DNA of 19,492 bases from Candidatus Izemoplasmatales bacterium (GTDB lineage Bacteria > Bacillota_I > Bacilli_A > Izemoplasmatales > Hujiaoplasmataceae), in assembly GCA_041649275.1 (NCBI GenBank), contig JBAZNL010000024.1:1-19492 (forward strand). Direction: 5' to 3'. A program made the translations under genes and the position numbers. Shown in pieces: positions 7,746 through 17,794 of the stretch. Within the stretch, counting starts at the first letter, position 1. The number at the start of each line of letters is the position of its first letter. The notes under the pieces are model-generated. The model was given only the letters and a program-made list of their open reading frames with translations, did not search any database and was not told the DNA's origin.

Positions 7746-8387
7746 ATGAAGAAGATCCTCCACCGCCTCGGCGCGGCGCTTCCCTATCTCGTCTTCCTGC
7801 TCGCGGTCCTGCTCGTCCTGAACGTCGTCTGGGCCCTCGGACGGCGGGAGGTGCCGTCGCTCTTCGGCTACAGCGTGCTCTACATCAAGTCGGGGTCGAT
7901 GGAACCTTCGATCATGACCGGAGACATCATCGTCGTCGCCCGGACCGATCCGGACGACCTCGAGGTCGGCGACGTGATCACCTTCGAGACGACGATCGAG
8001 GTCGGCGGGAACGCCGTCCTGACCACCGTCACCCACCGCATCGTCACGGCCGCGGGCGAAGGGGACGGACGCACGTTTTCGACGCGCGGCGACGCGAACA
8101 ACGCCGCCGACGACTGGACGGTGACCGCCGACCAGATCGTCGGACGCTACCTCCGGCGATCCGTCTTTCTCGGAAACGTCTACCGCTTCGTCACGTCGGG
8201 GGGACAGAACCTCATCTACCTCGGCGCGATCGGACTCTTCCTTCTGATCGGGCTCTCGGAAGGCGCCAGCCTCGTGAAGGCCGTCAACGAGCATCGCCGG
8301 CAGACCCTGGAGGCCGAGAAGGCGAAGTTGGTCGAGGAACTCAAGGAAGAACTGCTCAAGGAAACGCACGAAGGGGATCCGGAATGA
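7746..8387 (+). CDS. sipW: Second SipW-type signal peptidase I
   Basis: 213 residues; ATG 7746 is 5 bases after a very strong AAGGGAGGT (7732-7740), which rules out the in-frame TTG at 7728. The first membrane segment is about residues 12-31. Ser51 in KSGSMEPS is the nucleophile with the classical SMxP context, His97 in THRIV is the general base, and Asp116 in TRGDAN completes the SipW/ER-class set. GDIIVVARTDPDDLEVGDVITF is the expected box between Ser and His. A second membrane segment (about 160-175) is followed by a Lys/Glu-rich helix to the C-terminus, as in the operon's first gene. It is more canonical than the enzyme at 2064 and is probably matched to the two small substrates just upstream. 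Two peptidases in one operon may divide labour by substrate; this is inferred. Confidence 0.88.
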   Translation: MKKILHRLGAALPYLVFLLAVLLVLNVVWALGRREVPSLFGYSVLYIKSGSMEPSIMTGDIIVVARTDPDDLEVGDVITFETTIEVGGNAVLTTVTHRIVTAAGEGDGRTFSTRGDANNAADDWTVTADQIVGRYLRRSVFLGNVYRFVTSGGQNLIYLGAIGLFLLIGLSEGASLVKAVNEHRRQTLEAEKAKLVEELKEELLKETHEGDPE

Positions 8388-8405
8388 CGCGGGTCCCTTC
8401 TTTTT
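8374..8405 (+). terminator. Intrinsic terminator overlapping the end of the second signal peptidase gene
   Basis: GGGATCC at 8374-8380 pairs with GGGTCCC at 8391-8397 (7 bp including one G-T wobble) around a 10-base loop that contains the stop codon. TTCTTTTT follows at 8398-8405. It closes the six-gene operon. Confidence 0.75.
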
Positions 8406-8429
8406 CTTCCTCTGGCGATCCTTTTATAT

Positions 8430-8435
8430 TATAAT
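8430..8435 (+). promoter_or_regulatory. Probable -10 box for walJ
   Basis: TATAAT at 8430-8435 lies in a short AT-rich stretch 20 bases before the walJ start, giving a leader of only about 14 bases. No convincing -35 box is present at the right distance. Confidence 0.5.
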
Positions 8436-8455
8436 GGACGGTGGATGTGATACCC

Positions 8456-9244
8456 ATGGAATACATCGTGCTGGCGTCGGGCTCGAAGGGCAACGCCACG
8501 ATCCTGAAACACGGCGACGCCCGCTATCTCGTCGACGCCGGCATCTCGCTTCGCATGATCCAGAGCCGGCTCTCCCTCCGCGGCGAGCGTCTCGAACGGC
8601 TCGACGGCGTCTTCGTGACCCACGAACACGCCGACCACGTCGGCTTTTTGGTCGCGATCGTGAACAAGTTCCGTTGCCCCGTCTACCTGACCGAGGGCAC
8701 GAAGCGGAATCTCCCGCGTCCCGTCGGGACGAACCTGAAGGAGACCGACTTCCGCGTCGTCAAAACCGACGAACCGATCCTGCTCGACGGCATCACCGTC
8801 AAGCCCTTCGCCACCTACCACGACGCGCTCGAGCCGTGCGGGTACAAGTTCACCGCCGGCGGCCGCGCACTCGTCTACATGACCGACACGGGGTATTTCC
8901 CGGAAGACCGGATCGACTCGATCAGGAACGCGGAGGCCTACGTGATCGAGGCCAACCACGATCCGGACATGCTTCTGGAATCGGACCGTCCGTGGATCCT
9001 GAAGCGCCGCATCCTCGACGACCAGGGCCATCTTTCCAACGAGGATTCGGCCTTCCTCGTCGCCAACCTCGTCGGCGACCGCACCCGCGCGATCACGCTC
9101 GCGCATCTCTCCCAGGAATGCAACACGCCCGACAAGGCGCTTTCGACCTATCGTTCGGTCTTCCTCGAACAGGGTCTTGCGCTCGACCAGGTCCGGATCG
9201 TGTGCGCGCTCCAGGACGAACCGATGGAGGTGGAATCCGTATGA
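8456..9244 (+). CDS. walJ: WalJ/YycJ-type metallo-beta-lactamase-fold hydrolase
   Basis: 262 residues from ATG 8456, close to the roughly 264 of Bacillus WalJ; GGTGG at 8440-8444 is a modest ribosome binding site. The N-terminus carries the family signature LASGSKGNAT, followed by LVDAGIS. THEHADH (near residues 59-65) is the HxHxDH metal-binding motif that places a dinuclear metal centre in the active site. TYHDALEPCGYKF and VYMTDTGYF supply later metal-site elements (His and Asp), and EANHDPDML follows the usual pattern. WalJ is a cytoplasmic MBL-fold protein, linked in Bacillota to coordination of cell-wall metabolism and replication and possibly acting on nucleic acid. Here it is not beside walRK. 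The last codons overlap the next gene as ATGA (9241-9244), so the pair is translationally coupled. Confidence 0.88.
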   Translation: MEYIVLASGSKGNATILKHGDARYLVDAGISLRMIQSRLSLRGERLERLDGVFVTHEHADHVGFLVAIVNKFRCPVYLTEGTKRNLPRPVGTNLKETDFRVVKTDEPILLDGITVKPFATYHDALEPCGYKFTAGGRALVYMTDTGYFPEDRIDSIRNAEAYVIEANHDPDMLLESDRPWILKRRILDDQGHLSNEDSAFLVANLVGDRTRAITLAHLSQECNTPDKALSTYRSVFLEQGLALDQVRIVCALQDEPMEVESV

Positions 9245-10125
9245 ATCATGAATCGATCGTCCGCGAAGGCATGGCGGACTTCCTCGGCGCCGGCGTCCCG
9301 ATCGCCGTCCTCGACCGCCTCAAGGGCGGCATGTCGAACTCCAACTACGTCGTCGAGGCCGAAGGCACGCAGTACGTCTACCGCATTCCCGGCAAGAACG
9401 CCGAGGTCTTCGTCGACCGGCGGATCGAGGCGAAGACGCTTTCGCTCGTCGCGCCGCTTCGGATCGACGGCAACCTGACGCGCCGCCTCGACGTCGCGAC
9501 GGGCCGCAAGATCAGCCTGTTCGTCCCGGGAATCCCGCTCGCGCAGGCGGATCCGGCGGCGCATTACCGGTCTGCCGCGGCGATCCTCCACCGCCTGCAC
9601 GACGCCGGGCTCGAAACCGAGCTCGACTACGCCCCCTACGAGCGGCTCCAGCGGTACGAACGCCTCGTCGTCGAACGCGGTCTGTCGCACGCGGCCGACT
9701 ATCTCGACATCCGCGACCGCTTCCTGTCCTTCCGCGCCGCCCTCGACGGTGGGCCGCGCGTCTTCTGCCACAACGACGCGCAGACCTCCAACTTCATCCT
9801 GAAGCCGGACGGAGAGATCCTTCTGGTCGACTGGGAGTTCGGCGGAAACAACGATCCGCTCTATGACGTCGCCTGCTACGGCAACAACGACTTCCGCTAT
9901 GCGGAGGGCCTCCTGCCCGTCTATCTGGGCCGGACACCGACGCAAAAGGAGTGGTTCCGGCTCTACGCGTGGCGCACTTTCCAGTGCCTGCAATGGCACA
10001 ACGTGGCGCTCTTCAAGGAGGCGACCGGGCTCTCGCAGGAGCTCGGACTCGACTTCAAGGCGATCGCCGCCGCCTACGTCGCGAAGGCGAACGCGATGTA
10101 CGATTCCGCCGTCGCCCATCGCTGA
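9241..10125 (+). CDS. Choline/ethanolamine-kinase-type phosphotransferase (LicA-like)
   Basis: 294 residues from ATG 9241; GGAGGTGG at 9226-9233 is well placed. Fold elements of small-molecule kinases are visible in order: GGMSNSNYVV (29-38) as the nucleotide loop, YRIPGKNAEVFVDR (47-60) like the choline-kinase N-lobe, the catalytic loop CHNDAQTSN (176-184, with His177, Asp179 and Asn184), and the metal-binding DWEFGGNNDPLYDVA (198-211). This pattern is strongest for LicA-type choline kinases, which phosphorylate choline or a related amino alcohol for envelope decoration; ethanolamine or thiamine are alternatives. It overlaps walJ by four bases, so they share a transcript. No terminator follows, and the next promoter lies only about 25 bases downstream. 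Kinase fold: high confidence. Substrate: moderate. Confidence 0.82.
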   Translation: MNHESIVREGMADFLGAGVPIAVLDRLKGGMSNSNYVVEAEGTQYVYRIPGKNAEVFVDRRIEAKTLSLVAPLRIDGNLTRRLDVATGRKISLFVPGIPLAQADPAAHYRSAAAILHRLHDAGLETELDYAPYERLQRYERLVVERGLSHAADYLDIRDRFLSFRAALDGGPRVFCHNDAQTSNFILKPDGEILLVDWEFGGNNDPLYDVACYGNNDFRYAEGLLPVYLGRTPTQKEWFRLYAWRTFQCLQWHNVALFKEATGLSQELGLDFKAIAAAYVAKANAMYDSAVAHR

Positions 10126-10150
10126 AAGCGGTTTATCCCCCGAAAGCACA

Positions 10151-10179
10151 TTGTCATCGGCGTCGTTTTCGGGTATAAT
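10151..10179 (+). promoter_or_regulatory. Strong sigma-A-type promoter of nifJ
   Basis: TTGTCA at 10151-10156 (5 of 6 matches to TTGACA) and a perfect TATAAT at 10174-10179 are separated by exactly 17 bases. The start of transcription is expected near 10186, followed by a leader of about 45 bases with TAGGAGGT at 10215-10222. Confidence 0.85.
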
Positions 10180-10229
10180 ATTCAGATGGAAATGACGATC
10201 ACCATAAGAACCCATAGGAGGTTGTTTCA

Positions 10230-13784
<3,555 letters not shown>

Positions 13785-13799
13785 TTCATCCCGTCATCC

Positions 13800-13828
13800 G
13801 GACGGCGCCTTCGCGGCGCCGTCCTTTT
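13800..13828 (+). terminator. Intrinsic terminator of nifJ
   Basis: GGACGGCGCC (13800-13809) and GGCGCCGTCC (13815-13824) form a perfect 10-bp stem around a 5-base loop, with TTTTCC following. It lies 16 bases after the stop codon. Confidence 0.92.
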
Positions 13829-13856
13829 CCTTCACACAACGCACATCATGCGCAGG

Positions 13857-13924
13857 TATAATCCAGATGTACGCACGCGCGACCGATAAAAAAGGTTTCG
13901 CGCCGCGCGGGAATGAGATATAAT
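13857..13924 (+). promoter_or_regulatory. Promoter region of the large lipoprotein gene
   Basis: Two -10-like TATAAT boxes occur, at 13857-13862 and 13919-13924. Neither has a good -35: TTCACA is 20 bases before the first, and TTTCGC is 17 bases before the second. Between them GCGCGA (13877-13882) can pair with TCGCGC (13898-13903). The second box is better placed for the gene at 13963. Confidence 0.5.
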
Positions 13925-13962
13925 AGATAATAGCGTATTCAACCCAGTAAGGAGCCTACGAC

Positions 13963-16572
13963 ATGTTCAGAAGCATCGGCAAGAAATCCCTGATCGCGCT
14001 CTTGTCCGCCTTCGCCCTCTTCGGCGCGACGGCCTGCAGCGAAAAGACCACGATCTCGACGGCGGACAACGGCGCCGTCGTTCCCGGCCTCGCCAATCCC
14101 GACGAGGTCTTCTATCACAACGAATCCGGATCCGTGGCGGTCACCTACGGCGACCTCTACGAAGAGTTCAAGATCAACGACGGCATCAACCAGCTGCTCT
14201 TCATGATCGACTCCGTCATGCTCTCGGAAACCCTCGCCGCCGTCACCCCCGAAGAGATCGAAGCGAAGCGGCTCTATCTCACCTACGGTACGAGCGACGC
14301 CGCGGAGATCGCGGCGCTCGAGCCCGACGTCAGGGACGACTACGAGTCGACCTACGATCAGAACATGACGCTCCTCGGCTACTCCGGGAACGAAGACGAA
14401 TACCTCCGGATGATCTGCGCCAAGGAGAACTTCGTCACCGCCATGATGCTCGACGAGACCTATGCGGAGGAATCATGGTATGTCGGCGAAGCCGCCGTCG
14501 CCAAATACTACAAATCCAGCTATTACGTCGACGCGAAAGCCCTCAAGATCAAGTTCCTCTCGCTCACCGACGCCGAGGCGGTCATGGACAGCCTGAACCT
14601 CGTGTCGTACCACGGCGAGCTCCGCCGCTACGTCGGCACGAAGCCGATCGACCAGGTCCCGTTCTTCAACGACGACAACACCGCCGTCCTCTCCGACGCC
14701 GAGGTCATCGCCGCCTTCGTCGAGATGTACAACTTCGTCTACGGCAGCTACCGCACCCCGATCGTCGACGCCTCCGCCGAAGCGTTGAAGGCGCTCGACG
14801 CGACGACGCTCGTCTACGCCGACGTCGCCGACGCCCAGGCGTCGCTCGCGACCTTCATCTTCTCCACCCTCGACAGCTACGACAGCTATCTCGAGGATGC
14901 GGCCAACGATGCGTGGTTCACCTACGAACCGGTGCGCTATCCGGGCACCTCGGATACCGCCTACTACATGATCATGAAGCTGACCGACACCGCCAAGGTC
15001 GACCTGACCGGCTTCTCCGCCGACACCGACGACCTCGTGTCCCTGATCGGTCAGGACGTCTATGACGAGATCGAATCGATCATCGTCGAAAATCAGCTGG
15101 CGACCTCGAGCTTCGTGTCCAACCGCATCGCCGAAGCCCGCGCCGAAATCGGCTTCGTGATCAAGGACTACTATCTCGGCGTCGACTATCAGAGCATCTA
15201 CACCGCCTACGAACTCGACGAGGAGGGATCCGAGTCGATCGTCGCCGTCTTCGGCGAGACGGAGATCACCGCCGACGAACTGCTCGCGTTCGCCATGGCG
15301 AAGAACGGTGCCCTCTACGCCCTCTACGCCGCCCAGTTCCCCTACGTCTTCGACATGCACTTCGCCGACGTCTATTGCGTGGGAAGCGTGACCTGCGAGA
15401 CCGACATCTCCGCCAACTCTTCGGAAAAGCTCGCGGAGCACAGGGAGACGCTCGCGACCCTCAAGAGCAACTTCGAGAAGAGTTCCTACGCCTCGATCTA
15501 CACCTTCGCCGAATACCTCTATCTCGCCTATGGCGCGAAGTCGGAGGAGGAGATGATCGAGAAGTACTACATCAAGTCGTCGCTGCAGCCGTACGCGGTC
15601 TATGACCGGATTGTCGCCGACGACTGGGCGATCCTCACCGACTACCTCTACGGACTCGTCCAGGAGTACTACGCCAACTACTACAGCCTCGACGTCCAGG
15701 TCCTCCAGATCTTCGTCGACCGCGACGAGAACGGAGTCGCCGACGACTACGAGGAGTTCGTCGCCGGGCTTGCCGATCCGGACGCCTACGACACGCTTCT
15801 TGCGGGCTTCGAAGCCGCGATCCGCGCGTACATGGACGCGGACGAGAGCCGCACCTATTCGAACCTCATCTCCGCCTACAACAAGGCGAAGCGGACCGAC
15901 GCGACGTGGGGATCCTACAAGCAGTTCGGACTGATGCTCGCGACGACGGATTTGTCGTCGAGCGAGTCGGTCACGTACCTCAATTCCCTCGACGTCTACA
16001 ATCAGAACATCATCGACGGGTTGATCGCCGCCTACGCCGAATACCGGCTCCCCGAGAACGAATCCAAGTCCTCGATCTACTACTCCGAACTCGTCGACTC
16101 GGCCGACGGCACCTACCTCCTGTATTGCGAGAAGGGATCCGACTTCGAGAAGCCGACGGCCCAGTTCACGATGACCTACGAGACCGACGGCGTCACCCCG
16201 AAATACACCGTCGGTTCCGAGAACGACCAGGACGTTCCGTCGCTTTCGCAGCTGAAGCTCTACGCCGAATCCCGTTTCTACGAGATCGTCTACGGCACCG
16301 GCGCGGACGTCGAGAAGGTCTACGACATCACCGTCCCAGTCCTGCCGACGTCGGTCAAGACGGCGATCGAAGCCTACTTCACCGACCTGCACGACTCGAT
16401 GTACGTCGTCGGATTCCTCAACATCATCGTCGCCGAAGAACTCCAGACGGGTACTTTCGGCGGACTCCTCGCGGGCTACGTTCTCGACGAAGCCGCCATC
16501 AAGACCGCGATCGACGCGATCGCGGACGTCTACTTCCTCCAGGTCTTCCAGAATTACGATCCGGGCGAATGA
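13963..16572 (+). CDS. Large lipoprotein with duplicated, possibly PrsA/SurA-like architecture
   Basis: 869 residues from ATG 13963, eight bases after AAGGAG (13949-13954). The N-terminus is a lipoprotein signal peptide (FRSIGKKSLIALLSAFALF) with Cys25 in GATAC; the lipobox has Ala rather than Leu at -3, so it is slightly atypical. Residues about 59-100 (VTYGDLYEEFKINDG, then a helical stretch ending near MLSETL) resemble the N-terminal helical segment of PrsA/SurA-type foldases. A similar segment recurs near 427 (VFGETEITADELLAFAMAKNG). Each is followed much later by a strand like the last one of a parvulin domain: YYMIMKLTDTAK near 332 and GTYLLYCEKGSDFEKP near 716. I infer two diverged foldase-like halves. 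DRDENGVADDYE (586-597) fits an EF-hand calcium loop. Strongly acidic, Tyr- and Asp-rich, with no other membrane segment. Lipid anchoring is likely; foldase activity is uncertain. Confidence 0.6.
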   Translation: MFRSIGKKSLIALLSAFALFGATACSEKTTISTADNGAVVPGLANPDEVFYHNESGSVAVTYGDLYEEFKINDGINQLLFMIDSVMLSETLAAVTPEEIEAKRLYLTYGTSDAAEIAALEPDVRDDYESTYDQNMTLLGYSGNEDEYLRMICAKENFVTAMMLDETYAEESWYVGEAAVAKYYKSSYYVDAKALKIKFLSLTDAEAVMDSLNLVSYHGELRRYVGTKPIDQVPFFNDDNTAVLSDAEVIAAFVEMYNFVYGSYRTPIVDASAEALKALDATTLVYADVADAQASLATFIFSTLDSYDSYLEDAANDAWFTYEPVRYPGTSDTAYYMIMKLTDTAKVDLTGFSADTDDLVSLIGQDVYDEIESIIVENQLATSSFVSNRIAEARAEIGFVIKDYYLGVDYQSIYTAYELDEEGSESIVAVFGETEITADELLAFAMAKNGALYALYAAQFPYVFDMHFADVYCVGSVTCETDISANSSEKLAEHRETLATLKSNFEKSSYASIYTFAEYLYLAYGAKSEEEMIEKYYIKSSLQPYAVYDRIVADDWAILTDYLYGLVQEYYANYYSLDVQVLQIFVDRDENGVADDYEEFVAGLADPDAYDTLLAGFEAAIRAYMDADESRTYSNLISAYNKAKRTDATWGSYKQFGLMLATTDLSSSESVTYLNSLDVYNQNIIDGLIAAYAEYRLPENESKSSIYYSELVDSADGTYLLYCEKGSDFEKPTAQFTMTYETDGVTPKYTVGSENDQDVPSLSQLKLYAESRFYEIVYGTGADVEKVYDITVPVLPTSVKTAIEAYFTDLHDSMYVVGFLNIIVAEELQTGTFGGLLAGYVLDEAAIKTAIDAIADVYFLQVFQNYDPGE

Positions 16573-16581
16573 TTTCCCGAA

Positions 16582-16610
16582 TTGACAAGCGGGACCGCAA
16601 GCCTTATAAT
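16582..16610 (+). promoter_or_regulatory. Perfect consensus sigma-A promoter for the cation transporter
   Basis: TTGACA at 16582-16587 and TATAAT at 16605-16610 are both perfect and separated by exactly 17 bases. It begins 10 bases after the stop of the lipoprotein gene. Transcription should start near 16617, leaving a leader of about 115 bases before the gene at 16732. Confidence 0.92.
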
Positions 16611-16616
16611 GAAGTC

Positions 16617-16709
16617 GAAGATCCACAATTCCATCTTCCAATCAGGGGGAAACCCCGGGTCGAAAGACAGCATGCCGAGTGCGGGACAGCGAAAACTGCC
16701 CGCACTTCG
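16617..16709 (+). promoter_or_regulatory. Highly structured 5' leader, candidate metal-sensing riboswitch
   Basis: Four successive hairpins can be drawn by eye. GAAGAT (16617-16622) pairs with ATCTTC (16633-16638). GGGG-GAAA-CCCC occupies 16645-16656 and GTC-GAAA-GAC occupies 16659-16668, both with GNRA-type tetraloops. A long arm at 16676-16709 pairs CGA/GTGCGGG/CAG with CTG/CCCGCAC/TCG through an A bulge and a T bulge. The motif GCGGGACAG and a nearby AAAGACAG recall my memory of the NiCo (czcD) metal riboswitch, but I cannot confirm the fold. It does not look like the manganese yybP-ykoY element. The position before a metal exporter supports regulation. Confidence 0.45.
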
Positions 16710-16731
16710 CGTTTATGAAGGAGATTTCCCG

Positions 16732-17637
16732 ATGTCCGATCCGCAGGCCGAGAAACGTATCATCAAGAAGACCACCGTCCTCACCACGATCTTGAACGCG
16801 TTTCTGGCGATCATCAAGATCGTCGCGGGCGTCTATGGCCGGTCGACGGCCCTGATCTCCGACGCCGTCAACTCGATCGGCGACGTCGCCACCGCGATCG
16901 CGGCGGCGATCGCCGCGGTGTTCGCGCGCAAGGCCCAGGACGACGACCACCCGTATGGCCACGAAAAGTACGAGAGCATGGCGTCGGTGTTCCTCGGCGT
17001 CGCCCTGATCGTCACCGCGCTCGAGATCGGCAAGGCCGCGATCGGGTCGATCTACGCCTTCCTGTTCGTCCCCGGCACCACGATCGCCGCCCCGTCGGCG
17101 GTCGCCCTGATCGCCGCCGCGGCGACCATCGTGATCAAGGAGACGATGTTCCGCTTCACCCGCGCGGCCGCCCGGAAGGCGGCGTCGCCGGCCCTCGAGG
17201 CGATGGCCATGGATCACCGCTCCGACGAATTCTCCGCCGGCGGCGTGATCGTCGGGATCCTCGGCGCGATGCTCGGCCTTACCGTGCTCGAACCGGTCGC
17301 GTCGCTCGTGATCTGCCTTCTGATCATCCGCACCGCCTTTCTCGTCATCAAGACCGGCTTCAGCCAGGTTGTCGACCAGGCGGCCGGCCCGGAGACGGTC
17401 TCCCGCCTCGAAGCGATCGTGAACGCCCATCCGGGTGTCGTGGGCATCGACGAGATGAAGACGCGCATGTTCGGTCTCAAGCTCTACGTCGATCTCGAGA
17501 TCCGCGTCAGGAACGATCTGTCGGTCGGCGAAGCGCATGCGATCGCCGAGGGAATCCACGATCGGATCGAGGCGGAATTGCCCGACGTGAAGCACATCAT
17601 GGTCCATGTCAATCCGGAAAAACTGACGTCAAAATGA
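16732..17637 (+). CDS. Cation diffusion facilitator, Mn-type site (MntE/MneP-like)
   Basis: 301 residues from ATG 16732; GAAGGAG at 16717-16723 fixes this start, and longer in-frame starts would run through the structured leader. It is an integral membrane divalent-metal/proton antiporter with about six helices and a C-terminal cytoplasmic ferredoxin-like domain (about 215-301; HPGVVGIDEMKTRMFGLKLY and IMVHVNPE). Helix 2 has SDAVNSIGD and helix 5 has DHRSDEFS, giving site residues Asn47, Asp51, Asp161 and Asp165. Zinc exporters of the family have His or Asp at the first position; an Asn-Asp/Asp-Asp set is what I recall for manganese exporters such as MntE. HPYGHEKYE (73-81) is the conserved loop after helix 2. 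Manganese export is likely, with Fe, Co or Ni as alternatives. Monocistronic, with its own promoter, leader and terminator. Confidence 0.88.
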   Translation: MSDPQAEKRIIKKTTVLTTILNAFLAIIKIVAGVYGRSTALISDAVNSIGDVATAIAAAIAAVFARKAQDDDHPYGHEKYESMASVFLGVALIVTALEIGKAAIGSIYAFLFVPGTTIAAPSAVALIAAAATIVIKETMFRFTRAAARKAASPALEAMAMDHRSDEFSAGGVIVGILGAMLGLTVLEPVASLVICLLIIRTAFLVIKTGFSQVVDQAAGPETVSRLEAIVNAHPGVVGIDEMKTRMFGLKLYVDLEIRVRNDLSVGEAHAIAEGIHDRIEAELPDVKHIMVHVNPEKLTSK

Positions 17638-17646
17638 AACAACCGA

Positions 17647-17677
17647 GAAATGTGTAAACAATTACACATTTCTTTTT
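17647..17677 (+). terminator. Intrinsic terminator of the cation transporter gene
   Basis: GAAATGTGTAA (17647-17657) and TTACACATTTC (17662-17672) form a perfect 11-bp stem with a 4-base loop, followed by TTTTT at 17673-17677. It is AT-rich, unlike the other terminators here. Confidence 0.92.
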
Positions 17678-17717
17678 AATTTATTCGATCTTTTTAGGAA
17701 AAGTCGAGGAAACACTG

Positions 17718-17746
17718 TTGAAAACGCTAACGACCTTTGCTATAAT
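17718..17746 (+). promoter_or_regulatory. Extended -10 promoter of the sugar-binding lipoprotein gene
   Basis: TTGAAA (17718-17723) is 17 bases from TATAAT (17741-17746). TGC directly before TATAAT makes an extended -10 element. The start point is expected near 17753. Confidence 0.85.
17719..17732 (+). promoter_or_regulatory. cre-like (CcpA/LacI-family) operator overlapping the -35 box
   Basis: TGAAAACGCTAACG matches the catabolite-responsive-element consensus TGWAANCGNTNWCA at every fixed position but the last. It covers most of the -35 box, so a bound regulator would block RNA polymerase. Confidence 0.65.
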
Positions 17747-17752
17747 AAATGA

Positions 17753-17764
17753 GTAAACGGTTAC
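17753..17764 (+). promoter_or_regulatory. Second LacI-family-like palindrome at the transcription start
   Basis: GTAAACGGTTAC is an imperfect palindrome centred on CG (GTAA/TTAC arms), the shape of LacI-family operators. It sits at the predicted start point, 34 bases from the first operator (centre to centre about 33), close to three helical turns. Confidence 0.6.
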
Positions 17765-17794
17765 GCGAAATGAAATAAGGAGGAAATGACACAA

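Noticed and set aside
13877..13903. 6-bp GCGCGA/TCGCGC dyad as an operator
   Set aside because: Short stem with a 15-base gap in GC-rich sequence, easily random; only noted within the promoter region.
13867..13923. Small ORF (18 codons) between nifJ and the large lipoprotein gene
   Set aside because: No ribosome binding site, and its end overlaps the likely -10 box; it probably occurs by chance.
14473..16641. Long minus-strand open frame (722 codons) opposite the large lipoprotein
   Set aside because: Low-complexity Val/Asp/Gly/Arg composition and overlap with a gene that has a signal peptide, RBS and promoter.
16617..16709. Leader as a yybP-ykoY manganese riboswitch
   Set aside because: I cannot find the conserved loop sequences of that class; the hairpin arrangement differs.
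16676..16715. Long leader hairpin as an intrinsic terminator
   Set aside because: The stem is followed by CGTTTATG rather than a T-run, so it is more likely an aptamer arm or translational control element.
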